Positions 35,804 to 47,990 of a stretch of 64,000 nt of DNA are shown piece after piece (the first letter of the stretch is position 1; the number at the start of each line of letters is the position of its first letter). A program made the position numbers and the translations under genes. Location: contig NW_023998493.1 in NCBI RefSeq assembly GCF_014805625.2, positions 2,342,082 through 2,406,081 on the forward strand. The letters are read 5' to 3'. The notes beneath the pieces were generated by a model. It was not told the DNA's origin. It worked only from the letters and a program-made list of their open reading frames with translations, and searched no databases. This DNA is from Glossina fuscipes (taxonomy: Eukaryota; Arthropoda; Insecta; Diptera; Glossinidae).

Positions 35804-36107
35804 GGCGCGTCATGTAGCTGCCGGCCGCAGAAAAAGATTAGCGGAAAAGTGGATTAACGGATTAAAAACGAAGCCATGAACTTACGTAATAGTAATATGC
35901 TTGTAAAAATGTTTATAAACAGAATATTTTCGGAAGGCAGAGTCAGTCAGAAAAGATCATTTGTCTCGAAAAGAAAGTTTAAGCTAAGAATGCTGTCACA
36001 CTAAGTGAACTGTAAATAATCCTAACCTTAAAGAAATTGATTGTAAATAAAAACCACAATCTAGTAATACTAACCGTACCGTATCGAGAAAGGCAAATTT
36101 CGTAATT
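35804..36107 (+). mobile_element. Partial LTR, same family as the solo LTR at 57858-58359
   Basis: It matches the 3' two thirds of the solo LTR: gcgcgtcatgtagctg, aagattagcggaaaag, aatatgcttgtaaaaatgt, ttgattgtaaataaa and ggcaaatttcgtaatta at the end. The first 95 bases of the LTR are missing and only one of its two internal tandem units is present. No second LTR, primer-binding site or internal coding region is seen next to it. Confidence 0.7.
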
Positions 36108-36919
36108 AATATATTATATCAGTTTTTCTCAATAAATGCCTTCTTTAAGTGAAATAGCTAAAGTTAACATATTATATGTATTGTAACTAACTGATCTTCT
36201 TATCTGGGGCATGCTCAAGGCTTCTCAGGATGCCTGTTTCCAAGAAATTTATAAAAGGTCTTGGACCTTAGTTACGATAGTTGTTCAGAGAACATATACT
36301 AGTTCCTCGGACGGCTCTGCAATAGTTTACCCATGTTACAGTTTATCTTAATTTACTTAAGCTGAGTTTACTTCACTTACTGTTTCCCTGTATTATCTGT
36401 TGATTTGTAAAATCTTTGTTACAACGAACGTAAACTTTTATGCGCCAAGGTAATTCGTTTTTTCTTTTTGATTTTCACTTTGAAATTCTCTTCAACCCTT
36501 TTTTCTTACTTTTCATCTTCGTCCATATAAACGTATTAAAATTTATTCTTTCAACACAACAAAATAGAAAAGTACCTCCAACTTTATCTGTTTAATCAGC
36601 AATTGCTTCAGTTAATGGCCTTTCGTCGTTTTGTTTTTAAATATTTTATAGGAAAATATTCTTACTGTTAATCAATACAATAAAAGGATGCTGGTAATGG
36701 AGACCACTTGTTTTAGTTAAGCGCACAAAAGAAAATCATACTAAGATTAAATTGCATGAAATTTTAAAAGAAACTTTAAGCGCTGCATTTGTACACTATT
36801 AAAAGAAATCAAATAAACAACACTTTTATAGAGTATCATAAACGTTGTTTTCTAGATAACGGCTTTTTTCAACTTTCATCAACTTTCATGCTTCTCATGG
36901 TGTGTAGAGACTTTTCCGT
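36108..36919. other. Unassigned stretch
   Basis: No motif or element ends recognised. Confidence 0.4.
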
Positions 36920-37160
36920 TCCTAACAGCGTAAGTCTTTTTTTATGCGCATCATTGAAGGATGAGGAATGTATTCATTTTGTCAAAACGTTTCCAAGGCG
37001 CAGAAGAAAGCTTTGGAGACCGTCTGTGTAATGCGTGTGGTAAACGTATTGCTCTTCGCAAAAATATCGCCTACGCAGGGATATCGCCTACAAACTTACA
37101 GGAAAATTTAAGAAGGATTCAAACTTTTTAAAGAACACGCCTACGCTCATCCATTTTTAT
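36920..37160 (-). repeat. Dispersed repeat C, partial copy
   Basis: ggatgaggaatgtattcatt and ttgtcaaaacgtttccaagg (36957-37000) match 62170-62212 (ggatgagggatatgtgcatt). acacgcctacgctcatcc near 37137 matches the right part of that copy. The 80-codon plus-strand frame at 36789-37031 falls within it and is not a gene. Confidence 0.5.
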
Positions 37161-37409
37161 AACAAAAACTATGAACATTTTCGTTCTCCGTTCTCATAAA
37201 CTACACACGCCATGTAAATTTTGAATTGAAAAAAGAGGAGAGGAGCAGGGAGTTTCAAGAGAGATTCCTGAAAGAGATTTAAAGGTAGAAAGAAGAAAGA
37301 GGCGGTGAAGCAACATCAATATCGCCGCCCGCGAAACAACTACCTAGATCAGATAGTTAGGCAGTGCAGCATACACTTCCTTAGACGATCAAGCCGCCCT
37401 GAGACAGAC
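37161..37409. other. Purine-rich stretch, unassigned
   Basis: A purine-rich run (aagaggagaggagcagggag and following, about 37234-37310) is followed by mixed sequence. No gene seen. Confidence 0.4.
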
Positions 37410-37700
37410 AACATTGAAGGCCATGCCAGATGAGTACACTATGTGCCGAAAAACTTCACATCTCAGTTGCACCAGTGCATCCTTGACCACTAGTGCAACT
37501 TGTGAATATGCGTCTATTAACCGCTATTGCTTTTGCAACAACAAATCGTTCAAATTGGTCAACTATTGTCTGTAGACATCTGCTGTAATTATTTTATTAT
37601 GTTTTAGCAACTCGCAGTACACTACACCTTGCTAATCCCACCATATGCGCAGCAAAACTTTGTGCTCATGAATACCCATGAAAGCTTTGCAATCGACTGA
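37410..37700 (-). pseudogene. Mariner family M2 fossil, middle part
   Basis: Minus strand from about 37664: HKVLLRIWWD, stop, QGVVYCELLKHNKIITADVY, RQ, stop, LTNLNDLLLQKQ. This is the mariner segment between the first and second catalytic acids (KVLL.IWWD..G..YYELL). Continuing, a weak LVQLRCEVF and SSGMAFN correspond to the LEWEVL and third-Asp regions. The nucleotide sequence around gcagtacactacaccttgct parallels the 42.8-kb copy. Highly decayed. Confidence 0.8.
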
Positions 37701-37919
37701 TAAGTATTTTGTTACTTCTTTTTGGCTTCATCTTGATTGATATATTTTCATATGAATTCTTATCTAGACTATAGTAATATTTTTTCTATTGTTATAATGT
37801 TTACTTTATCATGAAATGATTTTGCGGCTTCCGTAAATTCAGAAACCGTTTATCATAAATTAATTTTGCTGGTTCCGTAAACTCAGAAACCGTTTACTCA
37901 GACAATGACCAGTGAAAGC

Positions 37920-38030
37920 AAACACTGCTTTGAGAGACATTTCAGAGGAGCGGTTAAGAGACATTGCAGAGGAGCGATTTGCTCAACTCCGTTCCGGAAA
38001 TCTCGATATCAAAGATGGACTTTGTAGCAG
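37920..38030 (+). pseudogene. Possible mariner N-terminal fragment
   Basis: The plus strand reads ERFAQLRSGNLDIKDG at about 37972-38019. This resembles the WFxRFRSGxFDxxD phrase of mariner DNA-binding domains. A 24-bp phrase (agagacatt then cagaggagcg) is tandemly duplicated just before it. The fragment is short and its family cannot be decided. Confidence 0.45.
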
Positions 38031-38214
38031 ATGATAGTTTGGAATCATTTCAAGAGAGTAGACTATAAAAAAAAAACTAAATCGCGAAGACTTTTCAATA
38101 AGACCTATTATTATCTAGTGAATCACGCAGAATATTTTCGACAAGTTAACTTAAAGATCATTTGTTACTGAAAGGCTGCCTCGTTTTATTGGAATATTGA
38201 GCTACATATTCTCT

Positions 38215-38515
38215 ATACCGCTTGTGGTATGCGGGTGTATTAATTTTTTGGGGACGTTCCACACCCAATAGGACTAGAGATGCAAGCCGCCTTATATTAC
38301 ATCGGAATCATTTTGTATAGCGATGTAAGCTTGTCTGTTCTTTGGTGCGCTTTCTTCTTTTGCGTTCAGCCTACAGATCGCAATGTTTGATATATTTTGA
38401 AAAAATTTGGTGTGCGGACTTGTTTTGGTTCAAGGACAAGCGCTATTGAAGATGATTCAAAACGAGCTACTTTTTCGATCGCTATAATGCCTTCATTTGA
38501 AAAGTCCCTAGATGA
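38215..38515 (-). repeat. Dispersed repeat A, copy 5 (partial)
   Basis: The minus strand contains attttttcaaaatatatcaa-like text, aaccaaaacaagtccgcaca and the gacagacaagcttacatcgc block, in A order. Both ends are eroded. Confidence 0.6.
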
Positions 38516-39999
38516 CCAAGTGTGTTAAGCGAACTGATGTAGGGTATTCAATGATGCGACGTGTCTCGCTTCGACGTTTTTATCTGTTCTTTTCTTTAAG
38601 ATTCCTAACGCATATTTAAAAATCGAAGTAACTAAACACACGTTTGCATTGGCTGAACTAAGTGCTTTACGACGCCTCAAAATAAACATGCGACGCGAAA
38701 TTGGTTCCAGTATTGCCATATATCAATATCTTTCAAAAACAGTTTTGTTATTAAATGCTTAATACTTTCCTGGCATATTATTTTTCTGCCATCCAAAAAA
38801 GTTTCTCGAAAAAAAGCCTCTTTTTAGGTGGCTGCCATGATATAAGCAAGATAATAATTCTTACGTCTCATTAGTGCCAGCAAAAAAATAATAAAAAATT
38901 CCTTCGCCTCCTCAAAGTGAAGTTAGGTCGTTTCATTATCTTTTCAACCCTTCACTTGAAAATATTTATATTAAACAAAGCAGGAATTTGCTGAAAATAT
39001 TCATGTTATTCAAATTTTTTAAGCATCAATACATTAAAATATGTTAAAAACAGGAATTAAAATTAGGTTTTTTTACTTACTGCAAATGTTGCTGATATAT
39101 ATCCTCACTATCATGTACTTTGTAATTATTTTGCTTTTGATAAAAATTCCATAGTTGTTCTAGTTTTTCCCAAGTGAACACATCTTGCATCGGAAAATAG
39201 TAAAAAAAAGACAAAAGTTGTAAACTAACAGACTAAAAAAAGTATGAAGGGCATTAAAATGCCGGAAATTTGGTTCTCGTTAAGCAACACATAAAACCAA
39301 TAAGAAAATTATGTTCTGCTTAGAACGCATTTTATTTATACCCACCATCTTGAGCAGGGCCGATTTTTGTGGACTACATGTAGAACTTTTTACGATGCAT
39401 CTCTTATGGAAATGTTCTGAGTTTATTTTGGGCTGTAGGCCGACCGGTTCCATTTTCAATGCCGATCTGCTCTTGTTTAATTTGAAAGTAATACATTACT
39501 TTTTGCGGCCAGGAAATTTGTGCGACATTAGTCAGAACGACGGGTGGTCAAACACATATCCTTAAATCAATTCAGATGTTGATGCTGACCGCCGATATAT
39601 ATTTACATTGCAGTATCTCTGACGTTTTCTCCTTATGGGTGTTGCAAGCTGTAGCCTGGCAGGGCTGACCATTTGGTCTGCTAAATCACTTCGCTTAGTA
39701 CAATTTCATCGTGAACCAGCAAAAATTACACCAAGCTTTCATAGAAGAACTTATTTCTCCTAAAAACCATATATGGAAAGAGAGATAAAATCAGATATAA
39801 GTTGATGCAATCTAATGCAATAACCTCAAAGGTCGCTTTCTTGAACAGGGTTTCGCCACAAAACTTTTATCCTTAATTTTGGTGCCATGTAAAGGTCTAT
39901 TTTTTATGATAAACTTTATTTTGGATGGGGTGTCAAGTTATAAAAATTGCTCACGTTCATTTACTAGGCATTTTCGACGTTTGCCAAGAAATTTTCTAT
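38516..39999. other. Unassigned stretch
   Basis: The 84-codon frame at 39311-39565 has no recognisable domain. No termini or RNA genes seen. Confidence 0.4.
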
Positions 40000-40300
40000 A
40001 CCCTGAACCATTTGTGATACAAGTAATTTTAAGTTTACGCGGATGTATATAACATTCAGAATGACTTAGAGTGGTCCCGTTTCTTTTGGTTTATCGATCG
40101 CCTCAGAATCACTTCGTAAATCGATTTAAAGCTATCTCTGTGTTCAAGTATAATGTTTCTTGTTTAATCTATAGGTCACAATTTTTGTGATATCTTGCCG
40201 AATTTGGTATATGGATTGGATCGAACTATTTTTACGATTACTTCTCATACAATGACTCATTTCGAAAAAGGCGTTACAGAAAAAAGGTTTGTAATTTTCA
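40000..40300 (-). repeat. Dispersed repeat A, copy 6 (partial)
   Basis: ctataccctgaaccatttgt at 40000, acgcggatgtatataacatt, ctcagaatcacttc, and tcgaactatttttacgatta are, on the minus strand, the 3' half of repeat A in order. Confidence 0.6.
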
Positions 40301-42339
40301 AAATTTACCGTATCAGATGAATTAATGTTTACTTTACTTATTAAAAGTTAGCGAATGTATGGCAAAAACGTCTAATTTTTGATAGTTAAATAATTGAATT
40401 TTATTATGTAAATACATATACACATGATAGAAGATTGGTACGTAAAAGCGTTTTGCGAAATCCTATTTTTCGTTCTACTTGTTTTCTTTATGTTGCTTAG
40501 GGCTGTATCATTATGTTATGAATTTATACCAGCGTAGATATTATGCAGGAACTTAGAACAACTTACTTCCAATGCTTCTTTTTGACTTATTTTTTCGAAT
40601 ATCGTGATTCAAGTGTATGCCTGAGCAAACAGCTGTGGTACATCGTTGAATTTCGCGGTGCACTTTCGTCTACTTTTTACAGATTGGATTCACCGGAAAT
40701 TTTTGTTAACCTTTTCTTAATGGCCAGCTGCGTAAGGACCTTTATCTTACGACGTCGATATGTCTATGAGGATCTATTACTTCCCCATAACTTTCGGAAT
40801 TGAACCTCTCATGGAGACTTGTTTCATGATATATTATATATCTATAATACCAGTAATTTGGCGTAAAAATTAGTTGTAATAAGGTTCGCCCACATAGGTC
40901 TAGGAAAAACGTGTCATTGAAAGTCCTTGTTAAAACTAAGTAAGCATCTACCAGCAAGTGTAATTTTTAGTACTCTGTAACATAAATATCTTCGACAACA
41001 AAATTAACTTTACCAAACGTCAATCAGACCAATTCAGATTTTACAGTCCCTCCTTTATGAAGACTTCTATCAACGGCATGTCTTTACATATAAGCAAGGT
41101 AAGATTTCTGACCAGCGTATAACCACATTAAACGAATGTGTATAAGATATTTAAAGGTCGATTTTAACCGAATTTAATGTTTTCACTTCTGCTCTAATAA
41201 TAAAAAGGTTTTCATTTTAAATTTTATTTTAAGCCCTCACGGCTCCATACTGAATATATACAAGAATTACTATTGAGATATATATAAACGTGCGTGTAAC
41301 ATCAAAAAAAAATAAATAAATAAAACTAGAATTTATAAACGGATATAAAAAATTTTTAGGGAGCAAAGAGGGGATTCCCCTGTATATTTCCTTATAGGTA
41401 AACACTTGGAAATGTGTGTTATATGTTATCGTAAGTGCTCCATGCTTCTTTCCAGGTAAGACCTAGAGAAAACCAATGGATGATCAAGCGAAACTGGCTG
41501 GATAATAGCTTAGATCTAAACGAAGAGGGGGATGTGTTATTAAGTAGATCCTAACTAAAAAAAAAAATTAGTACAGTTCTACTAAAAGATGATAAGATTG
41601 AATGAATTAAATTTTACTTATTTTACATTTCACTCCTTCTTGAGCACGTTAATGTTCCACCACTGCTCGATATGCATATATAGATAGCCATGCATTTCAG
41701 TGCCTATAATTTATGGCTAATTATTGCTCATAATTTATTACTAAAATCTAATTTGTTATGGCTTATAATTCAATTTAAATAAATTATTATATTAAAATAA
41801 ATAATATTCTCTTTGCAATCACAAAATCTATAATTTTAAAAAACGTTTTCCGTTGTTTAAACGTTGCTTTGATTAGAGATACAGCACATAACATAAAAAG
41901 CCAGAGATTTTAATTAAAGGACAAGGGCTAAAAAATATATTTAAAGTTAATAGAAAATTTTTTCACATTCTATTGAAATTGTTTTTAGTCCTAAAAATTA
42001 TTATTTTTAAAATTTTTTTCAGAAATTCGATGATATGTGTATGTAGATAAGAACACAAAGAAAAATTATATCCACTTCATCCGCTTTAGGAATCCTTAAC
42101 ATCCAGCACCTCAAACGAATACTAGGGAGTTGGAATAGATTTTTTTAAATATGAGGGTCAGTTGATTAGCCGAAGTTACTTCGTAGTGACTTTAAAAAAT
42201 ATTTATTCACGATTTGAGACCAATATCCAATATGAACTTCTGCATCTTATGCAATTGAGCAAATCAACAACTAAAACAGATTCAATATGAACACGTTGTT
42301 CTTTGTGTGAACTTCAATAAAGTTATTTAATTTAAAAAT
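40301..42339. other. Unassigned A+T-rich stretch
   Basis: The 86-codon frame at 40543-40803 is not recognised. No repeat ends or RNA genes seen. Confidence 0.4.
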
Positions 42340-43410
42340 TTTTTCTTGGTTGATAGGCTTTAGATGCTTGAAACTATTTTGATCGTTTTTATACTTGAAA
42401 AAGGCATTTATGAACAATAATTGGTACGACATATATTCCATAATTTTCTAAAACTTTTTCTCATCTTTCCGGCAACATGGCGATACTGCGCCGAAAGAGA
42501 GTTTCTGATTTGGCAGCGATGCGGACATCGACTCATTTTCGTTCTTCTTCAGCACCTTGAAATCACGTGCCAGCCAAGCTTTGCCGCATCGATCTGAACA
42601 AGTGGTAATCAGAAGCCTCTTTATATGGCGAGTTCGCTGGCTGCGGCAGAACTTCCCATTCGAGTTGCAACAGTGTATCCTTAATCCCCATTGCAACGTG
42701 TCGCCGATCGTTGTCACGCAAGAGGATGACTTTGCACCTGCGAGACGCTATTGCTGGTCTTTTTCGCAACAATATATCGTTCAATTCGTTCAATTGATAT
42801 CGGCGGACGTATGCAGTAACCGCTTCATGCGGTTTTACCAGCACGTAATGCACTACACTTTGCTGATCCAGCCATATGCGTAGCAAAAATTTACAGTCCT
42901 AAAGATTTTGCTTTGATGTCTTTCCGAGATGGCTCTCCAAGAGTAACGGATGACTTTTTACGCTTGAGATTGCCGTAATAGATCCAGTTTTCATAGACAG
43001 TCACAACACGCTGCAGAAAACTTTTCTTTTTTTGCCTGGCTAGCAATGAGACCATGATGTTAAAAAGGTTCGGAATGGCATTTGTAGTCAGTTCATGTGG
43101 TCATTTTTCCCCCCTTTCAGAATCTTTCCGTCGCATGTAAACGTCTAGAAATGGTTCATTCATCAGCTGCTTTCTATTCGAAAGTTTTCCGAAAGTTTGA
43201 GCTGGGTTTTTGTCCAACAAGTCTTGCAATTCATTGTCTTTCTTCGCGATTAACACCAAAGTCTTCGCATCTACTCCGTTGACGCCAAAACTGACAATTG
43301 GGATACGAAGGAGCAGCATTACCATAAGCTTTTAAAAATATTCGATGGGCTTCGTCAGCATATTTATGCAAATCAAATAACAAAAGCAATGAATGTTGAA
43401 AATAAAATCA
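42340..43410 (-). mobile_element. Mariner family M2, near full-length fossil
   Basis: The minus strand carries a transposase from the N-terminal helix-turn-helix to just before the C-terminal end in correct order, followed by a 3' tail (acttgaaaaaggcatttatg) like that of the 32-kb copy. I could not delimit terminal inverted repeats with confidence. Copies at 31.9, 35.4 and 37.4 kb belong to the same family. Confidence 0.8.
42430..43395 (-). pseudogene. Mariner transposase (M2), DD34D, first Asp lost
   Basis: Minus strand: LLFDLHKYADEAHRIFLKAY, GNAAPSYPNCQFWRQRSRCE (DNA-binding domain), QDLLDKNPAQTF, then RQKKKSFLQRVVTVYENWIY, where the TGDEKW Asp has become Tyr (42993-42995). Next come KPHEAVTAYVRRYQLNELND, LLRDNDRRHVAMGIKDTLLQ and LEWEVLPQP...EASDYHLFRSMRQSLAGT. 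The second Asp (42713-42715) and third Asp (42608-42610) are 34 codons apart, confirming DD34D. Several stops and frameshifts are present. The C-terminal LPxRWxK motif survives as a decayed MLPER-like phrase near 42465. Confidence 0.85.
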
Positions 43411-45190
43411 TTTGAGTTTCACGATTAGCGTGTGAGTGCACTGAACAACTCCATAATAGAAAATAGAAAATTGTTATTTTACGTAGAGAAACGTTGAAAT
43501 CATTGACGTTCACTGTCATGAACATTGATAATTCGCATTACTTTATCATTCTCACCAATAAACGCCGCTGACCAAAATGAGTGTAAGTAGCTGTTATATC
43601 TACAGAGAATTATAATGTCTTTATAAGCGCTTTACGAAGGAACTAAGATCTTAAGCAAGATGGTGCGTCATTCCGTTTTTCGGGTTAATAAGTTCCAAGT
43701 GGTAAACACAATAAAAAAATATAAAAAAATATATAAAAATAGCAATAAGAGGGTTAATGTACAAGCATTTGGTTGCCCAGTGAAGTAAAGAATTAATAAA
43801 AATAAGAAAATTTTGGGTAATACTACTCTTTTAACATCGGGACGCTGACAGAGTGTTTGCAACATTGTTTGACGGAACATGTCTGCACGACCGTGCGAAA
43901 TTGCAAGCAACTGAAACTATTAACCCAATAACTTTTGTTTTGTTACGTAAAAATTCAATGCGGTCGCCCATTTCAACTAAATGTACGCTTTCGCTTTCAC
44001 TCGTGTAAGCATGTCCATATCGGGAATTTTTTATTTTCACATTAAATGATCGGAGTTGCATTTACGAGAAAAACCCTCTGTGAAAGCGCAACGAAACTTA
44101 ATCCAAAGGAAACATTGGTAGCCCCTACTCGCACAACTTGTCTGCATTTTATGGCGTCGACCGGAAAAACAATGAAAATTATTATTTGCCTTTGATCAAA
44201 GACATTGAAAATCACATTATTTCACTTTATTTTATGTAATTGTTTTGGTGATACGGAGATGTTCCGTGATCGCAAGATGTTGCCAGTCTAAGTTGAAGAT
44301 CACTTCCTGGATTGCTTGCAAAAAATGCACAATAAGAAGCAACCGCGTATATGAAAGTTAGCTTGAGCTTTCGTTTACTATATGGTTTTGCTGGAACGTA
44401 CTTTCCACTGTTTGACGACTTTCTTTCTTCTTCACGTATATTCAAAAAGTCTGAATAACTGTCAAATTATGGTTTGGCTGTCCAAGGTTGTATTTATAAG
44501 AAGAAACAGCTGTAGTTGAAAAATAAAAACGTATTGTTCGAGTGTTTAATATACAAAGAAGGCCTACAATAAGTAAATAAATTATTTTACTACCAATCGT
44601 TGAACACAGACCTTCTTTGACTTAAAACTCGAAGTAACACGATAAAATTTGATTTCATATAAACCCTGAAGCTGCACAATATTTCGTCAATCTGAAAGTA
44701 TAAGCTATATTTCATTGGCCTAGCCCATACTCGCTCTATATCCGAAAACAAAAAAAGGAAGCTTTAACAAACAAATTCAAAGCAAACCAGAAAATTGTTA
44801 CGAATAAAAGTTTAAATTTGTGAAGGGTGGTCAATATATAAATATTACGAAGAATGCTTCGATGTATTCTGACATAGAATCGTTATGAGATAGTCTCTAC
44901 GGAATACTTCCAATCCGGCTAAAACGGTTTAAGTAGTATTTTTGAAGATGGCTGTTAAGAGCATATATATAAATATTTGTAGTTTTGCCATCACATTTCT
45001 ACGGGACGGGATGCTGCTTTAAGGACATTATATGTAATGTGAGTAGGTTCACGGATTTCAGTTTAAATTTTTATTACTTATCGTATTTTATTATTTTTAT
45101 TTTAATACTACATTTCACAACAGACACACACTTATGCTGTGAAGTTTGGCTATTTTTCTTTTGTGTACTTAGGGAGAAAATCCTAACCGA
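43411..45190. other. Unassigned stretch
   Basis: Frames at 43668-44061 and 44227-44445 are short and unrecognised. No termini, RNA genes or known repeats identified. Confidence 0.4.
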
Positions 45191-45196
45191 ATAACG

Positions 45197-45707
45197 TTGC
45201 TGGGGTAGCCTTAGCGGCTATTCCAGGCGTCCTTACCACAGTAAGACGAAATTCCAAAACTCATTCATATTCTAATACAACTCCTTTATTAACATACGAC
45301 CAAATTTAAAACGGCCTATATACTCTTAAACTTAAAGTACTCTTAAACTAAAAGTTATGCTAACGCCACTTATCCCTGGACGCCACGGATTCCCTATCTC
45401 TACTAAATCGGATTTTGCACCTGCGACGTGCGGTCCTAATGGATGATTATGGATCTCAGTTTTCTGATGTTTACCTTACCTCAATGGCGGCTCGGTCAAG
45501 AAGAAGAAAGGAAAACGACCAAATGCCACGTTGCCAATCTATAGCCTATCTCCAATGCGGTGATTCCCAGCGCTCTCCATGCGGCGCTACATTATTGGGC
45601 AGTACAGACGAGTACCAGCCTAAGGATCCGTCTGTATGTCAATACACCCCTATAAACATCTACTTTTATAAATATGATCTTATCAATCTACCTAGCAAGA
45701 TTAACAT
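45197..45707 (-). mobile_element. LTR-like block, minus orientation
   Basis: This roughly 510-bp block is clearly G+C-richer than its surroundings. On the minus strand it starts tgttaatcttgctagg, carries a TATA-like gagtatataggcc (45315-45325) and an aataaagg polyadenylation-like signal (45293-45300), and ends near gctaccccagcaac. That order is what an LTR shows. The terminal CA and target duplication are not clear and no internal region is present. The 100-codon plus-strand frame at 45415-45717 runs across it and is not considered a gene. It could be another G+C-rich element. Confidence 0.4.
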
Positions 45708-45851
45708 ATGGGTTTAGACTGCGTGAAGTACCAAAACGATCGAGCCCTTACAATGCATGCGTCATACACATAAACAATACATAAATGAAAGTAAAACTAT
45801 GTAAAATTCAAAGTTCAAAGCTGGAAAAAAATTGGAATAAAATTTTAAACC

Positions 45852-46035
45852 GCCTGAATGGCCGACTAGGCAAAGGATCTCGTCTAATAACTCATTGATC
45901 GCGGGGTTCAAATCTCAATTGAGGTAGAGTTTTCAATAAAGCCAATAGTCTTAGATGCTAATGCTTTAAGATTTTATTCCTAAAATTTATATCTCTGACT
46001 GAATTCATAATAATAATAATAATATTAATAAAAAA
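45852..46035 (+). mobile_element. tRNA-like SINE candidate with ATA-repeat tail
   Basis: An A-box-like tggccgactagg (45859-45870, 11 of 12 consensus positions) and a B-box ggttcaaatct (45905-45915) are 46 bases apart, the spacing of a tRNA gene. A 7-bp acceptor-like pairing of 45852-45858 with 45919-45925 has one mismatch. The D and anticodon arms do not fold well, so it is not a working tRNA. About 80 bases of unrelated sequence and an (ATA)n tail (46007-46032) follow, the usual layout of a tRNA-derived SINE. No clear target-site duplication. Confidence 0.5.
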
Positions 46036-46789
46036 TTAGAGTTAAAAGATAAACGGTTTCCTTAAATTCTCTTCATCATATTCAAAATTAGGTAAGTTCT
46101 GGTGAAGAATCGTTCTCTACTTCCTTAAGCTCTAATGCCGCAGCGTTCCATGAACAGTCTTCCTCCATTGACAATACATGAATAAAATTTTATTGTTTTA
46201 ACATTTATTTATTATGTTCTGTCGACTACTTCTTCCATAGTTAGCTAAACTAAGCAAAGCTTAACTATTCTACTTATTAAAGTGGGATAAGAAAGCTGCT
46301 TAAACCAAAGGAAGACGACGGAAAGCATAGTCAACAATCTTGAACAGCAGCAAAAGTTAAAAAAAAACAAACCGCGCTTTTAACATAAAATTTTTCCCGA
46401 GTGGCGGTTGATTACTTAATGTTGACCTGTGTGATGGTAATTTGCGACCTTGTACCTGAGTAGATTTTTCGCAAATTGTAATTTTAACATTTTAAAACTT
46501 ATAAATTAAAAATTGCTAGTTCTTTTTTTTTCGTTTGTATGTTCGTTGCATCGGTGAGAAGAATCAATCATCATATTTTGGATTTTGACCGCCACAAACA
46601 AATATAAATAAAAATTTATCTTTTTCTACGAATGCACTTTTTATGAAGAGATACGCGGTTAACACTGCGTGAGTAAACACATATGAAGATGAAGGGTTTC
46701 CCACGTCTAGGGACGTAACTTCCTAATAGTCTCGAGACAATTTCAGAATTCACTTTTGCACTATTCCTAAGAAATGTATTTATTCTTAT
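46036..46789. other. Unassigned stretch
   Basis: No motif or known repeat recognised. Confidence 0.4.
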
Positions 46790-46945
46790 TTGCTACACAG
46801 GTATATTAAGTTTGTGCAGATTTTTATAATACCAAGAATGCCTTAGGATAGATCTTCTACTGAGCTTGCCTATCCGTCTACCCGTCTTGTTTTCTTGTAT
46901 TCAACCTACAGGTCATTGTGGGGTGCTGGGATTGTGAAGCTCTTT
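46790..46945 (-). repeat. Dispersed repeat A, copy 7 (3' end only)
   Basis: acaggtatattaagtttgtg, then tttataataccaagaatgcc, gcctatccgtctacccgtct and attcaacctacaggtcattg are the 3' end of repeat A in reverse orientation. Confidence 0.6.
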
Positions 46946-47389
46946 GAATTTTAAATATTTCGACGCCTAATGACTAAACGAAGATCATAAAAAATATTGC
47001 AATTAATTACTTCAGAAAAACAATCACGCAAAGCGAAAGTTTCGATAAAAGGAATATTTTAAGATTAACTTTCTTACGTCTTTGACATAGTTTGGTGTAC
47101 TTTTTTAAGTTTTGTCTTTGTGTGTCTTTCCCTTTTTGGTGGTATGCTTTTTTAATGCTTTAAGTTGCTTAAAAAGTTTATTTCTGCACTTTTCTTTAAA
47201 GAATTGATAAATACATAAAGATTCTTTATCCACCGAGCAACAAATCTTAACGAAATTATTTTTTATAACGTCTCAGTCTCAAATACCATGCAAAGTTGGC
47301 TTGTTCATTTCTTTGTTAACACAAGCACTTACGTTCTGATTACGAAACATGTAAGGGCATTACAGGCCGACCATTATATTCTCTACACA
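46946..47389. other. Unassigned stretch
   Basis: No feature recognised. Confidence 0.35.
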
Positions 47390-47990
47390 ACAAGTTGGTA
47401 ATATCACAACGAAAATGACACTTTTTCATGCAAAGATATACTTTTCATGGAAACCCGAATATTACGGGGTCACCGGAACCTCATACGACGCAGTGCAAAT
47501 TTTGCAAACTTAATTTGCTTCTTAAAAATTTTTTATAAATCAGTTTCTCACCATAAGAGAGCTTTCCATGATAACTCATGGCAAGAACTATATAGATCTA
47601 CCGCAAAATAATAGATCTACCTGGCCCAAATTCCCTACCATTACTTTATTTGTTAAATTGTTACTATGGATCAATTTTTCTCATAAGATATTAAAGCTTA
47701 TATCTTTTTCTGACAGTAGAAGTACTCATGAGGAATCTTGTAGGGAGCGAGGCGCAAGAAATAGACCCATGTTACTACCATTCATAAATTTGCGTCATAA
47801 CCTATTAACAACTACCTATTTCATTTAGCCACTTACATTTCCTGAGAACCCAAGAAACAAACTTACGTCGTCGAAATTCTATCAGGTTGTCAATTTACTA
47901 TTACGAACCAATTTTGACCATGAATAATTGATAATTAGATCTTTTTACCATAAAAAATTCAGTTTTCCTAAGAAAATATATATGAGCGGG
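47390..47990 (+). repeat. Dispersed repeat A, copy 8 (internal part)
   Basis: The phrases cctggcccaaattccctacc, attgttactatggatcaatt and tctcataagatattaaagct correspond to the interior of copy 1 near 6200-6270 (ggcctgaatttggtacagtc, ctattatggatcaacttcca). The hairpin end and the 3' end are missing. Confidence 0.5.

Noticed and set aside
42557..42883. 108-codon plus-strand frame
   Set aside because: It is the antisense shadow of the minus-strand mariner transposase fossil.
45415..45717. 100-codon plus-strand frame as a host gene
   Set aside because: It lies inside an LTR-like block, has no domain, and runs into A+T-rich sequence at its end.
45852..45925. Functional tRNA gene
   Set aside because: A and B boxes and the acceptor stem are plausible, but the D, anticodon and T stems have several mismatches.
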